From NCBI GenBank assembly GCA_937883755.1, contig CAKZYA010000001.1, positions 186,001 to 250,000 of the forward strand: a DNA stretch of 64,000 bases, written 5' to 3'. The notes below the pieces were generated by a model. That model did no database searches and was not told the origin of the DNA. It saw only the letters and a program-made list of their open reading frames with translations. Below are positions 54,860 through 63,592 of the stretch, piece by piece. How positions within the stretch are numbered: position 1 is the stretch's first letter; each line of letters starts with the position of its first letter. A program made the position numbers and the translations under genes. Source of the DNA: an uncultured Flammeovirgaceae bacterium (GTDB taxonomy: Bacteria > Bacteroidota > Bacteroidia > Cytophagales > Cyclobacteriaceae).

Positions 54860-54886
54860 AGCATTATTATGTAAACATATAATGCT
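54860..54886. other. AT-rich hairpin downstream of mscS
   Basis: AGCATTATTATGT and ACATATAATGCT pair over 12 bp with one bulged base and a short loop, 13 nt after the mscS stop. No T run follows on either strand, so termination is uncertain. The rest of the 297-nt gap to 54602 shows no gene. Confidence 0.5.
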
Positions 54887-54898
54887 AAAGCTTGTCTG

Positions 54899-55855
54899 TT
54901 ACAGTCCAGCACTAGGGTCTTCCTTAGGGCTGAACATACCCAAATTACGACGGGTTTCGGATTTGCCTTCCTGGGCATTGTAGTAAATCCGCTGAGTAGG
55001 GTAGGCGAAGTCAATATCTTCCTGCTGAGCGAAGGTGGTGAGAATATCTTCCCAGATTTTATGCTCGGTTGTCCGGCGTTTGCGGGGGTCGCAGAGATAG
55101 CGCATGGTAAGGGAGACTCCGTTTTCAATCACGCGGGTGTAGACAATAGGGGTGAGGTTGGTATAAAATATTAAGTATTGCTTAGAAGCGTCCATCAACC
55201 GTTTAGCTGCCGAGCGGGTGAGCTGGTCGGCATGCGTATGTACTACGTCTTCCAGAATGGTTTTGGCTTTCTTCCAGTTGCTTTCAAAGGTAACGCGCAC
55301 CTCAATCTCATTCCAAATGTGGTGAAATCCCTGGGTAAAGTTTGCCTGGGGCTCTTTAAATACTCTACCATTGGGAATATGAATAATCCGCCCAGTACTC
55401 TGGTCGGCATCTACCCAGTTACCAATCTCATTGATGGTGAATTGGTAGAACCGTATATCAATTACATCGCCGGCATGTTCACCCACCTGGATACGATCGC
55501 CTACCTCGAAGGGGCGGCGAATTAGTATAAACAACCACCCGGCTATGTTAGCGATAGGATCTTGCAGAGCGATGGCCAACCCCGCACCTACTAAACCAAA
55601 GAACGTAGCTAATGACCCTACACTTTCTATCCAGATTGAACCAATAATAATTGCCAACAGGGCATTAGTAACGTTCTTTACTCCGTTACGCCAATAGTAG
55701 CGGTCTTTAGGGTTCTTTACCCCTCGGAAGATGAGCTTTAATCCAAAGAATCGGAGCAACCACAAACTAAGAATTACTAGTAGCGAGTAGGCCAGTTTGA
55801 GTTGTATAGTCTGGCTAACCATCCAGTTTTCAGCAATCCACTCCGAAATATTCAT
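54899..55855 (-). CDS. MscS family mechanosensitive channel
   Basis: The 318-residue protein has three transmembrane segments in the first 110 residues, the pore helix region TFFGLVGAGLAIALQDPIAN and the cytoplasmic beta domain (PFEVGDRIQVGEHAGDVIDI; HIPNGRVFKEPQANFTQG). It releases solutes on hypo-osmotic shock. It is a single gene. Nothing is close on its strand. Confidence 0.94.
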   Translation of the reverse strand: MNISEWIAENWMVSQTIQLKLAYSLLVILSLWLLRFFGLKLIFRGVKNPKDRYYWRNGVKNVTNALLAIIIGSIWIESVGSLATFFGLVGAGLAIALQDPIANIAGWLFILIRRPFEVGDRIQVGEHAGDVIDIRFYQFTINEIGNWVDADQSTGRIIHIPNGRVFKEPQANFTQGFHHIWNEIEVRVTFESNWKKAKTILEDVVHTHADQLTRSAAKRLMDASKQYLIFYTNLTPIVYTRVIENGVSLTMRYLCDPRKRRTTEHKIWEDILTTFAQQEDIDFAYPTQRIYYNAQEGKSETRRNLGMFSPKEDPSAGL

Positions 55856-56336
55856 GTAAGTTCTGGTTGCGGCGGTGTATACTTAGCTAATGCCTACAAA
55901 AATCAAAGGGAAAACGGTAGAAAGCAACTACCTGACGCTATTTTCTACTGTTGCCTATGAAGGAAACATGAATACGCGTATATGATAAAGCGGCAATAGA
56001 GCTTTTCATAAAAGACTTATCATTGCAAAATATGCACATTTCTGCTTGTTCATTTTTGTCTGTGATACCCTGTCCCGGTCGGACACAAAAACAAACCGCA
56101 GCAGTGGCCGCTAAAAAAGTCAACCGGGTTGCCAGGTGAAAAAATCAATGCGGATCTTCGTGGCGCGATCTTGCCAGACCGGGTCATCCCAGCTTCTTCC
56201 CATAAGTCTAGCGCACACCTCTGAATTTTCCAGCCAATGCACTGTTATCAAATAAATTCTGTGAGATATGATTTTGTGATCAGGGTGTATATCAGAAGAA
56301 ATGTGGGTAGCATTTATGGGGTGTCTTGACTACAGA
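55856..56336. other. Unexplained 0.5-kb region with mosaic open frames
   Basis: No complete gene is recognised. On the minus strand a frame from about 56328 to 56120 has no stop and reads VHWLENSEVCARLMGRSWDD and FFTWQPG, with no ATG at its front. A second minus-strand frame at 55938-56123 overlaps only the last 4 nt of the first and could continue it after a frameshift. The stretch 56060-56210 is richer in G and C than its surroundings and contains several small palindromes (CAACCGGGTTG at 56121-56131). It may be a decayed gene or a non-coding RNA. Confidence 0.3.
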
Positions 56337-56365
56337 AAAAGTATATTGCGTGGGATTATACTTTT
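56337..56365. promoter_or_regulatory. Inverted repeat upstream of the sulfatase gene
   Basis: AAAAGTATA and TATACTTTT are exact 9-bp arms with an 11-nt spacer, 21 nt before the sulfatase ATG. The position suits an operator or a leader hairpin. Confidence 0.45.
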
Positions 56366-56386
56366 CCTAATCTAGAATATACACCT

Positions 56387-57766
56387 ATGCCTCAGTTATT
56401 CCTTATTTTTTCAACTATTCTACTGATTTTAACTTCAGTGGCTCGTGCCCAGAATCAGTCTCGCCCTAATGTTTTGCTAATTTTCACTGATGACCAAGGA
56501 TCGCTGGATATGAACTGTTACGGTTCAGAAGATTTACAAACGCCCTATATGGATGCGTTGGCAGCTGCAGGAGTGAGATTTACCCAATTTTATTCTGCCG
56601 CTCCAGTGTGTTCTCCCTCGCGGGCAGGTTTGCTCACTGGGCGTACTCCGCTGCGGGCGGGATTACCGGGTAACGTTCCCATTCCATTCCATCGGGAAGG
56701 AGCGGGTTTGCCCACCGAGGAAGTAACCATTGCCGAAATGCTCAAGGATGGTGGTTATAAAACCGGGCATGTTGGTAAGTGGCATTTAGGGCACAGTCCT
56801 GAGAAACAACCTACCGGGCAGGGCTTTGACTACAGCTTTGGCCATATGGTGGGCTGTATTGATAACTATAGTCATTTCTTCTATTGGGACGGACCCAACC
56901 AGCACGACTTGTGGCGGAATGGGGAAGAAGTATACTACCCCGGTCAGTTTTTTCCAGATTTAATGGTAGAAGAAGCTAATCAGTTCTTAGAGCAAAATCA
57001 GGATACTACTTTCTTTTTGTACTGGGCTATCAACGTCCCTCACTATCCCTACCAAGGTTCTCCCGAATGGCTGGAAACCTACGCTGATTTACCCTCACCC
57101 CGGCGAGAATACGCTGCTTTTGTCTCAACAATGGATGAAAAAATTGGCGCAGTGCTAGATAAATTGGATCAGCTAGGATTACGCGAGAATACACTAGTTA
57201 TTTTTCAGTCTGATCACGGGCATTCGGTAGAAGAACGCGCTATGTTTGGTGGTGGAAACGCTGGAGAATACCGAGGAGCCAAGTTCAGTTTGTTTGAGGG
57301 TGGCATCCGAGTTCCCGCTATTGCCAGTTGGCCGGGCGTATTACCTGAGGGAGAAGTGCGCAATCAACTGGCAGTGGGTACCGATTGGCTACCCACCATT
57401 GCTGATTTATGCGAAGTAGCCCATCCGCAGACCGTGCTAGATGGGAAAAGCTTAGCGCCGCTGCTTCGGGATGCTTCCCTAGCTTCGCCCCACGAAACTG
57501 TCTATTGGCAAATTGGCCGTGATGAAAGCAGCCATTGGGCAGTCCGACAAGGAAATTGGAAGCTTATTGGTCGCCCCCGTGATCCAGTACAGCCGGATCG
57601 TCTCACCGTAGCTGATAGCTTGTTTTTATCTAACTTGTCAGAAGATATTTCGGAATCAACGAATTTGGCTAGCCAGCACCCGCAAAAAATGGAGGAACTC
57701 CGCCAGTTGTATCAGCAGTGGTTGGATGAGGTTATGCAGGAAAATCAGCTTAGAAATTATGAGTAA
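56387..57766 (+). CDS. Secreted sulfatase (S1 family)
   Basis: The 459-residue protein has a signal peptide (cleavage near ARAQ), the metal site NVLLIFTDDQG, the formylglycine motif CSPSR at Cys75 (APVCSPSRAGLLTGR), KTGHVGKWHLGH and FQSDHGHS. It hydrolyses sulfate esters, probably on algal or host glycans. It needs a formylglycine-generating enzyme, which is not in the window. A second sulfatase follows after 120 nt on the same strand. Confidence 0.96.
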   Translation: MPQLFLIFSTILLILTSVARAQNQSRPNVLLIFTDDQGSLDMNCYGSEDLQTPYMDALAAAGVRFTQFYSAAPVCSPSRAGLLTGRTPLRAGLPGNVPIPFHREGAGLPTEEVTIAEMLKDGGYKTGHVGKWHLGHSPEKQPTGQGFDYSFGHMVGCIDNYSHFFYWDGPNQHDLWRNGEEVYYPGQFFPDLMVEEANQFLEQNQDTTFFLYWAINVPHYPYQGSPEWLETYADLPSPRREYAAFVSTMDEKIGAVLDKLDQLGLRENTLVIFQSDHGHSVEERAMFGGGNAGEYRGAKFSLFEGGIRVPAIASWPGVLPEGEVRNQLAVGTDWLPTIADLCEVAHPQTVLDGKSLAPLLRDASLASPHETVYWQIGRDESSHWAVRQGNWKLIGRPRDPVQPDRLTVADSLFLSNLSEDISESTNLASQHPQKMEELRQLYQQWLDEVMQENQLRNYE

Positions 57767-57886
57767 TGACTACGGAGTCGTAAACCGCATTTGTATAGAT
57801 CGGAAATCAAAAATATTAGCTTATATCAGCAGAGGTTAGTATTGTAGCACTCTTACCCACAGTACTACACCACAAAACCAGTAAAA

Positions 57887-59383
57887 ATGACCGCCTTACT
57901 TTCGCCTAACCGCCATTACTATCTTCTTATTGTGGGTGTTCTTAGTATATCCTTTTACTCCTGTAAACCCGAACGCCCTAATCTTATTCTGATTATTGCC
58001 GATGATATGGCCTGGGACGACTATGGTGCGTATGGACACCCTACCATTCGAACTCCGTATTTGGACACATTAGCTCAGCAGGGTATACGATTTGATCAGG
58101 CGCTCCTAACAATTAGTTCGTGTAGTCCGAGCCGTGCCAGTATCATTACCGGCAAATATCCGCACAGTACCGATGCAGAACAATTACACTGGCCCTTACC
58201 CGCTGATCAGATAACATTTGTAGAGAAATTAAGAGCCGCTGGCTACTGGACCGGGCAAGCAGGCAAGTGGCATCTGGGTGAGGCTATCAAAGATCGATTT
58301 GATAAAGTGATGGATGTGTCTACTTCCGGCTTTCAGTTGCCTTCAGGAGGAAAGGCGATGGTACAGCAGGAAAATGAAAGTGGTTGTGAGGATTGGATAA
58401 ATATTCTCAATGCCAGATCAAAGGATACTCCATTCTTTCTCTGGTTGGCAGCTTTAGACCCTCACCGAGACTATAAACCGAATAGCATTGCCCAGCCTCA
58501 CACCTCTACGGACGTTATCGTTCCTCCCTATTTGCCAGATACTCCGGAAGTGCGTAAAGACTTAGCGCTGTACTATGATGAAATTAGTCGGCTGGACGCA
58601 TTTGTTGGGGAATTACTCCAGGAACTAGACCGTCAGGGAATTGCTGAAAACACACTAATTTTATTCATCAGCGATAATGGTCGTCCGTTTCCTCGGGATA
58701 AAACCACTTTATACGACAGCGGTATTAAAACTCCTTGGGTTATTCGGTGGCCCGGTCAGGTAGTTCCTGGCTCTGTATGTCAATCCTTAGTCAGTTCTCT
58801 CGATATTGCCCCTACCTTTCTCAAATTAGCTGGGCTAAAGCCAGATCAAACATTTCAGGGTAAAGATTTTTCTCCGTTGCTATCGCAGCCAAGTCAGCCA
58901 ATACAGGAATTCATTTACGCCGAAGATCACTGGCATGACTTTGAGGACTACACTCGCGCCGTACGTACCGAGCAATTCAAGTACATTCGCAATTTTTACG
59001 AAGATTTACCTAATACTCCTTCCGCTGATATCCTACGCAGCTCTACCTTTCAAGTAATGAAACAGCTTCGAGAGGTCGATAGCCTTAATACAGCTCAGTT
59101 AGCTTGCTTTGTATCCCCTCGCCCCTCAGAAGAACTGTATGATGTAGAGCAAGACCCCTACGAGCTTACTAATCTTGCCGGAAATTCTGAGTATGCAGAA
59201 ATACTTGATGATATGCGAAAAAAGATGGAGCAGGTACGCCAGCAAACCCAAGATCGTTTACCTACTCAGCGAACACCCGATGAATTTGATCGAGATACTG
59301 GTCAGCCTAATGAATACCGAATCCGGCCACGTCCTTCAAAAGCTGAAATGCAGAAGGTAATATCACCAACTAATCTTATGTAA
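57887..59383 (+). CDS. Sulfatase lipoprotein (S1 family, sulfamidase-like)
   Basis: The 498-residue protein has a lipobox Cys26 (SISFYSC), the metal site LIIADDMAWDDYGAYG, formylglycine motif CSPSR at Cys79 (ISSCSPSRASIITGKYPH), TGQAGKWHLGE and ISDNGRPFPRDK. ADDMAWDDYG with the short GKYPH segment resembles N-sulfoglucosamine sulfohydrolase-like enzymes. It is likely anchored to the outer membrane. The C-terminal 40 residues are rich in Gln, Arg and Pro. Confidence 0.94.
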   Translation: MTALLSPNRHYYLLIVGVLSISFYSCKPERPNLILIIADDMAWDDYGAYGHPTIRTPYLDTLAQQGIRFDQALLTISSCSPSRASIITGKYPHSTDAEQLHWPLPADQITFVEKLRAAGYWTGQAGKWHLGEAIKDRFDKVMDVSTSGFQLPSGGKAMVQQENESGCEDWINILNARSKDTPFFLWLAALDPHRDYKPNSIAQPHTSTDVIVPPYLPDTPEVRKDLALYYDEISRLDAFVGELLQELDRQGIAENTLILFISDNGRPFPRDKTTLYDSGIKTPWVIRWPGQVVPGSVCQSLVSSLDIAPTFLKLAGLKPDQTFQGKDFSPLLSQPSQPIQEFIYAEDHWHDFEDYTRAVRTEQFKYIRNFYEDLPNTPSADILRSSTFQVMKQLREVDSLNTAQLACFVSPRPSEELYDVEQDPYELTNLAGNSEYAEILDDMRKKMEQVRQQTQDRLPTQRTPDEFDRDTGQPNEYRIRPRPSKAEMQKVISPTNLM

Positions 59384-59549
59384 TCAAATTGTCAGCACTA
59401 CGTAATATAACTATAGCCCTACTATTATAGCCCTACTATTTTTGAGAGCAAGTACGGAGGTTTCAGCAGCTATTTGGACTAAATTGCGAGGAGGCTGGAA
59501 AGGAAAGCGAACTCAGAAATTGTGAATGGTAATTTAAATAGACCTACTT

Positions 59550-62045
59550 ATGAACCGGATACGTCTATTTCAGTTGGCTTTACTCTTGCTGGTGGGCTCT
59601 TTAGGTATGCAACCACCCCCCGATAGGTCGTTGAGTCAGAAGATTAGTGAGCAACTGACCAAGTATACCAATACCCTTCGGCAGGAGAAACTATACATCC
59701 ACTTTGATAAACCTTATTACAGTGCGGGTGAGTCAATTTGGTTTAAAACCTATTTAGTAGATGCCACTACTCATCTTCCTCAACCCCTCAGCCGATTGGC
59801 TTATGTAGAGCTGATTGATCCTGATGGTGAGATTATCAGTCGTCGCAATCTGGAAATTACCGAGAGCGGTGCTGCCGGAGACTTTTCTCTTAGTGATACG
59901 CTACCCGTAGGTAACTATACTGTGCGAGCCTACACCAACTGGATGCGTAATTTTGATGAGGATTACTTTTTCCAAAAGTCATTCCCCATCGGTAGTATCG
60001 ACAGTACGGCCTTAGTAGAGAATATTCGTCGGGAGGAACAAGTAGTACAAGAAAGCTTTGTCTTCCAACAAGGTCAACCACCAGTTGATCTTCAGTTTTT
60101 TCCGGAGGGCGGGGAGCTTGTAAATGGCCTAGCCAGCATGGTGGCTTTTAAAGCCACTGGGCCTGATGGTCACGGATTAGCTGTACAAGGTCGTATTATT
60201 GATCAATATCAACAGACCGTAGCTACTTTTGAAAGTAAGCAGTTTGGTATGGGGCGTTTTGTGCTTAAACCTTCGGCTGATAATACGTATCAGGCTGAAA
60301 TAGAGGTAGCCGGAGTTCCACTTACCTTCCCTTTGCCTAAAGCGCGAGAATACGGCTATGTAATAAGGTCTTTTCCTAGCTATCGCTCAGAAAATGTCAA
60401 GGTTATTGTGGAAAGCCGAGGAGATGAAGGTGTAAACGGTGGAGTGTTGATTGGCCATCAGCGAGGTATTCCCTTTGCTTCTATTGTTGTGGGAGTGGAA
60501 GAGCCTTATTTCATTGCTGAAATAGCTAAGACGAAGTTTCCAAGTGGTATTTGTCATCTTACCTTCTTTGATAAAACTGGTAAACCGCAGTGTGAGCGTT
60601 TAGTATTTGTTAACTACCCCTCAGATTTACCTAAACTGGCTATTGAGAGTGATCAGGCTAGTTATACTACTCGCAAAAAAGCAGCTCTTCGCTTGATGTT
60701 AAAAGGTAAAAACCAGCAACCATTGTCGGCGTTTGCTTCGCTCACCATTACGAACCCCAATCAAATTAGCTATCCCGAAGAACACGAGACTATTGTGAGC
60801 AACTTACTGCTTACCTCTGACCTAAGGGGAACCATTGAGCAGCCTCAGTATTATTTTAATAATCGGACGGCAGAGTCCTACCAAGCGCTAGACAACCTAA
60901 TGTTGACCCAAGGCTGGCGCAGATTCACCTGGGATGATGTGCTGGTGGATAGTCTTACTACTGCAAAATATATAGCAGAGCGAGGATTTCAAATAAGGGG
61001 GCAAATGGTACGCTACTATAATCGTGACCAACCCGTGAGTGGTCCGATTACTATGATGGTGATGGATAGTTCTATTTTTATGGCCGAGGGAAAGACCAAT
61101 GAAAACGGACAGTTTGCCTTCGTTGACAATCAGTTCCGAGATACAACCGAGCTTGTTATTCAGGCTCGGCGGGTTAAGGGCAAGAAAGAAAAATTAAAAA
61201 ACGATGTCTATATTGATTTAGAACTACTCAAAGAACCACCTGTTAAGCAACTGCGAAGCCCCGATCAATCAGTATGGCTAGCAATGATGGCTAATTACTT
61301 AGATCAGCAAGAGAAAATCAGTCAGATTGACGATGCTTATAACTTTGATGAGAAAACCATAGTGTTGGAGGGCATAGAAATAAAGGGACGTAAGGACGAT
61401 TTTAATGATCCGTTTCGTGATGCTGATCGAATGTATGGCGAGCCAGATAATAGAATCATACTGGACTCAATTCCGGGCGGTGCTAGTGCACTGTCAATCT
61501 TTGACTTATTACGAAGAGTACCAGGAGTACAGGTTTTTGGTGCATTTCCCAACGAGACAGCAATCATACGACGAGGCCCAATAGGTGATGAAGCCTTTTA
61601 CCTATTAGACGGTGTTCCAGCTGATGCCGAGCTAATTAACAATATAAATGTCAATGATGTATACTACATTGATGTACTGAAGGGACCCTCAGCAGCCATC
61701 TTTGGCAGCCGAGGAGCTGGTGGAGCCATTGCCGTGTATACCAGGCGAGGGGCAGGTGTGCCAGTAACCACTGAGCGGTTAGGAATTATCAATATTACCC
61801 ACCCTGGCTACTACCAAGCCCGTGAGTTTTATACTCCCCGCTACAATACTAAAAAGCCCGAACACGTAAAGCCCGACTTCCGCTCTACTTTGCATTGGGA
61901 GCCAAACATTGTATTTGATGAGGAAGGTACTGCTCAGGTGGAGTTTTATACCTCCGATGAAAAGGCTACGTTTGATGTACGAATAGAAGGAATTAATGCT
62001 TTCGGCCAGCCATTCGCCCAGCAGCACTCTATTGTGGTAGAGTAA
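59550..62045 (+). CDS. MG2-domain protein with a C-terminal TonB plug domain but no barrel
   Basis: The 831-residue protein has a signal peptide, an MG2 macroglobulin-like domain at about 45-150 (YIHFDKPYYSAGESIWFKTY), further beta domains, and at about 640-740 an isolated TonB-receptor plug (VQVFGAFPNETAIIRRGPIG; VLKGPSAAIFGSRGAGG). No beta-barrel follows, only about 90 residues. In Bacteroidota this family is found beside uptake systems. It may present substrate or contact TonB receptors. It follows the sulfatases on the same strand after 166 nt. Confidence 0.88.
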   Translation: MNRIRLFQLALLLLVGSLGMQPPPDRSLSQKISEQLTKYTNTLRQEKLYIHFDKPYYSAGESIWFKTYLVDATTHLPQPLSRLAYVELIDPDGEIISRRNLEITESGAAGDFSLSDTLPVGNYTVRAYTNWMRNFDEDYFFQKSFPIGSIDSTALVENIRREEQVVQESFVFQQGQPPVDLQFFPEGGELVNGLASMVAFKATGPDGHGLAVQGRIIDQYQQTVATFESKQFGMGRFVLKPSADNTYQAEIEVAGVPLTFPLPKAREYGYVIRSFPSYRSENVKVIVESRGDEGVNGGVLIGHQRGIPFASIVVGVEEPYFIAEIAKTKFPSGICHLTFFDKTGKPQCERLVFVNYPSDLPKLAIESDQASYTTRKKAALRLMLKGKNQQPLSAFASLTITNPNQISYPEEHETIVSNLLLTSDLRGTIEQPQYYFNNRTAESYQALDNLMLTQGWRRFTWDDVLVDSLTTAKYIAERGFQIRGQMVRYYNRDQPVSGPITMMVMDSSIFMAEGKTNENGQFAFVDNQFRDTTELVIQARRVKGKKEKLKNDVYIDLELLKEPPVKQLRSPDQSVWLAMMANYLDQQEKISQIDDAYNFDEKTIVLEGIEIKGRKDDFNDPFRDADRMYGEPDNRIILDSIPGGASALSIFDLLRRVPGVQVFGAFPNETAIIRRGPIGDEAFYLLDGVPADAELINNINVNDVYYIDVLKGPSAAIFGSRGAGGAIAVYTRRGAGVPVTTERLGIINITHPGYYQAREFYTPRYNTKKPEHVKPDFRSTLHWEPNIVFDEEGTAQVEFYTSDEKATFDVRIEGINAFGQPFAQQHSIVVE

Positions 62046-62048
62046 ACA

Positions 62049-62125
62049 AGCACTAGAGTGTCTGGGTGCTCGAGATTATTTGGCTCGTTTCATGAGCACA
62101 AGAACACCCGAGCACTTGAACACTT
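62049..62125. repeat. Octad-array hairpin element E (GAACACTT family)
   Basis: The right arm is four 8-nt units beginning at 62094, 62102, 62110 and 62118 (consensus GARCACYY). The left arm has GTG at 62058 and 62066, again 8 nt apart. The 18-nt cores at 62057-62074 and 62107-62124 are inverted copies with 13 matches, and all five differences are transitions. The element fills the gap between the convergent stops at 62045 and 62126. Confidence 0.75.
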
Positions 62126-63430
62126 CTAATTAAGGGCTTCCTTGTAAGTGTCAATAGCTCGTTGTCGGGCTTCCTTGTGGTCTACCATTGGCTCAGGGTA
62201 ATCATCCGTACCGTACTCTGGTAGCCACTTTTTAATGTATTCTTCATTCTTGTCAAACTTATCAGTCTGGGAGTAAGGGTTGAATACTCGGAAATAGGGT
62301 TGGGCATCGGTGCCAGTACCCGCTGCCCACTGCCAGCCGCCGTTATTATTAGCTAGTTCGTAGTCGAGTAACTTTTTAGCAAAGTACGCTTCGCCCCAAC
62401 GCCAATCGATCAGCAAATGCTTAGTTAAAAAGCTAGCAACAATCATCCGAACTCGGTTGTGCATATATCCCGTCTGATTTAACTGGCGCATTCCAGCGTC
62501 CACAATGGGGTATCCGGTTTTTCCTTTGCACCAACGCTGGAAATCCTCTTCACTATCTCGCCAGGGAATATTATCGTACTTGGGCTTGAAGGCTGAATCT
62601 ACTACCTGTGGGCTGTGGTAGAGTACTTGCATATAAAATTCCCGCCAGATAAGCTCGTTCAGGAATGTTTCATTCAGTTCTCTAGCCTCCCAAGCCAGCT
62701 TTCGGATGCTCAGTGTACCATGCCGGAGATGAATACCAAGGCGGGATGTAGCGTCTTTCGCCGGATAATCCCTTTTTTCTCCGTAGTCCTCAATCAGGTT
62801 TTCATTGATACGATTGGGCGGAATCTCAATATCTGACCGCTTAAACCCCATATCTTCTAGTGAAAGAATTGGGAGTGGTTTGGTTTGATACCAGTTTTCA
62901 AATGATAGTCCGGAGGTATATGATTCCAACATACCATCCTCTAGTTTATTTAACCAAGCCCGCTTATAAGGCGTGAATACCTTATAAAAATCCCCACCTC
63001 CAGTTAGTATTTCATCCTTCTCAAAGATCACCTGGTCTTTATAGGTTCGGAACGGAATGTCCTGCTTGATGAGTAGTTTGTTAATCGCTTGGTCTCGCCC
63101 TTTAGCGTAAGGTTCATAGTCGTGGTTAGTATAGACTTCTCGCACTGAATAATCATGCAGAACCTCCTGCCATATTTCCTCTGGTTTACCATACTTCACC
63201 AACAGAGATGACCCTTTGTCTTTCAAGCGTTCATGTAAAGCGGTGAGGGTATCGTGAAGGAACATTACTCGGGCATCTGCTTTTTCTTCCAGATCATCCA
63301 AGATGTGACGGTCAAAGATAAATAGGGGTAACACCGGGAAATCGCCCTTCAGGGCATGAAATAATCCGGCATTATCGTCGAGGCGTAGGTCGCGACGAAA
63401 CCAAAAAACAGTAACAGCTTGGTCAGGCAT
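62126..63430 (-). CDS. phr: Cryptochrome/photolyase family DNA photolyase
   Basis: The 434-residue protein has the N-terminal antenna domain (VTVFWFRRDLRLDDNAGLFH) and the FAD-binding domain with WREFYMQVLYHSP, KTGYPIVDAGMRQLNQTGYM, HNRVRMIVASFLTKHLLIDW and WQWAAGTGTDAQPYFRVFNP. These match class I CPD photolyases. It uses blue light to split cyclobutane pyrimidine dimers. A light-exposed marine habitat would fit. It is divergent from icd. Confidence 0.95.
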   Translation of the reverse strand: MPDQAVTVFWFRRDLRLDDNAGLFHALKGDFPVLPLFIFDRHILDDLEEKADARVMFLHDTLTALHERLKDKGSSLLVKYGKPEEIWQEVLHDYSVREVYTNHDYEPYAKGRDQAINKLLIKQDIPFRTYKDQVIFEKDEILTGGGDFYKVFTPYKRAWLNKLEDGMLESYTSGLSFENWYQTKPLPILSLEDMGFKRSDIEIPPNRINENLIEDYGEKRDYPAKDATSRLGIHLRHGTLSIRKLAWEARELNETFLNELIWREFYMQVLYHSPQVVDSAFKPKYDNIPWRDSEEDFQRWCKGKTGYPIVDAGMRQLNQTGYMHNRVRMIVASFLTKHLLIDWRWGEAYFAKKLLDYELANNNGGWQWAAGTGTDAQPYFRVFNPYSQTDKFDKNEEYIKKWLPEYGTDDYPEPMVDHKEARQRAIDTYKEALN

Positions 63431-63505
63431 AGGGGTTTTAAATCAAAGTTTGTTGACAGAACCAAAAACTCTGATCAGTGTTTCCACACCCTTAGGATTC
63501 TGAGG

Positions 63506-63536
63506 TTCGGATAGATAACAAAAATGTGTAATTTTG
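63506..63536 (+). promoter_or_regulatory. Candidate promoter of icd
   Basis: TAATTTTG (63529-63536) matches the TAnnTTTG consensus. TTCG at 63506-63509, 19 nt upstream, is one base from TTTG. The start codon lies 57 nt downstream. Confidence 0.5.
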
Positions 63537-63592
63537 TGGCGCATAACGGATTAAGTCTGATAATTATCATTAAAACCAATTTTTCATAAGCA

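Noticed and set aside
54729-59507. AAGGAAAGCGA found in two intergenic regions (near 54730 and 59500)
   Set aside because: Only 11 nt match, the flanks are unrelated, and purine-rich strings of this length recur by chance.
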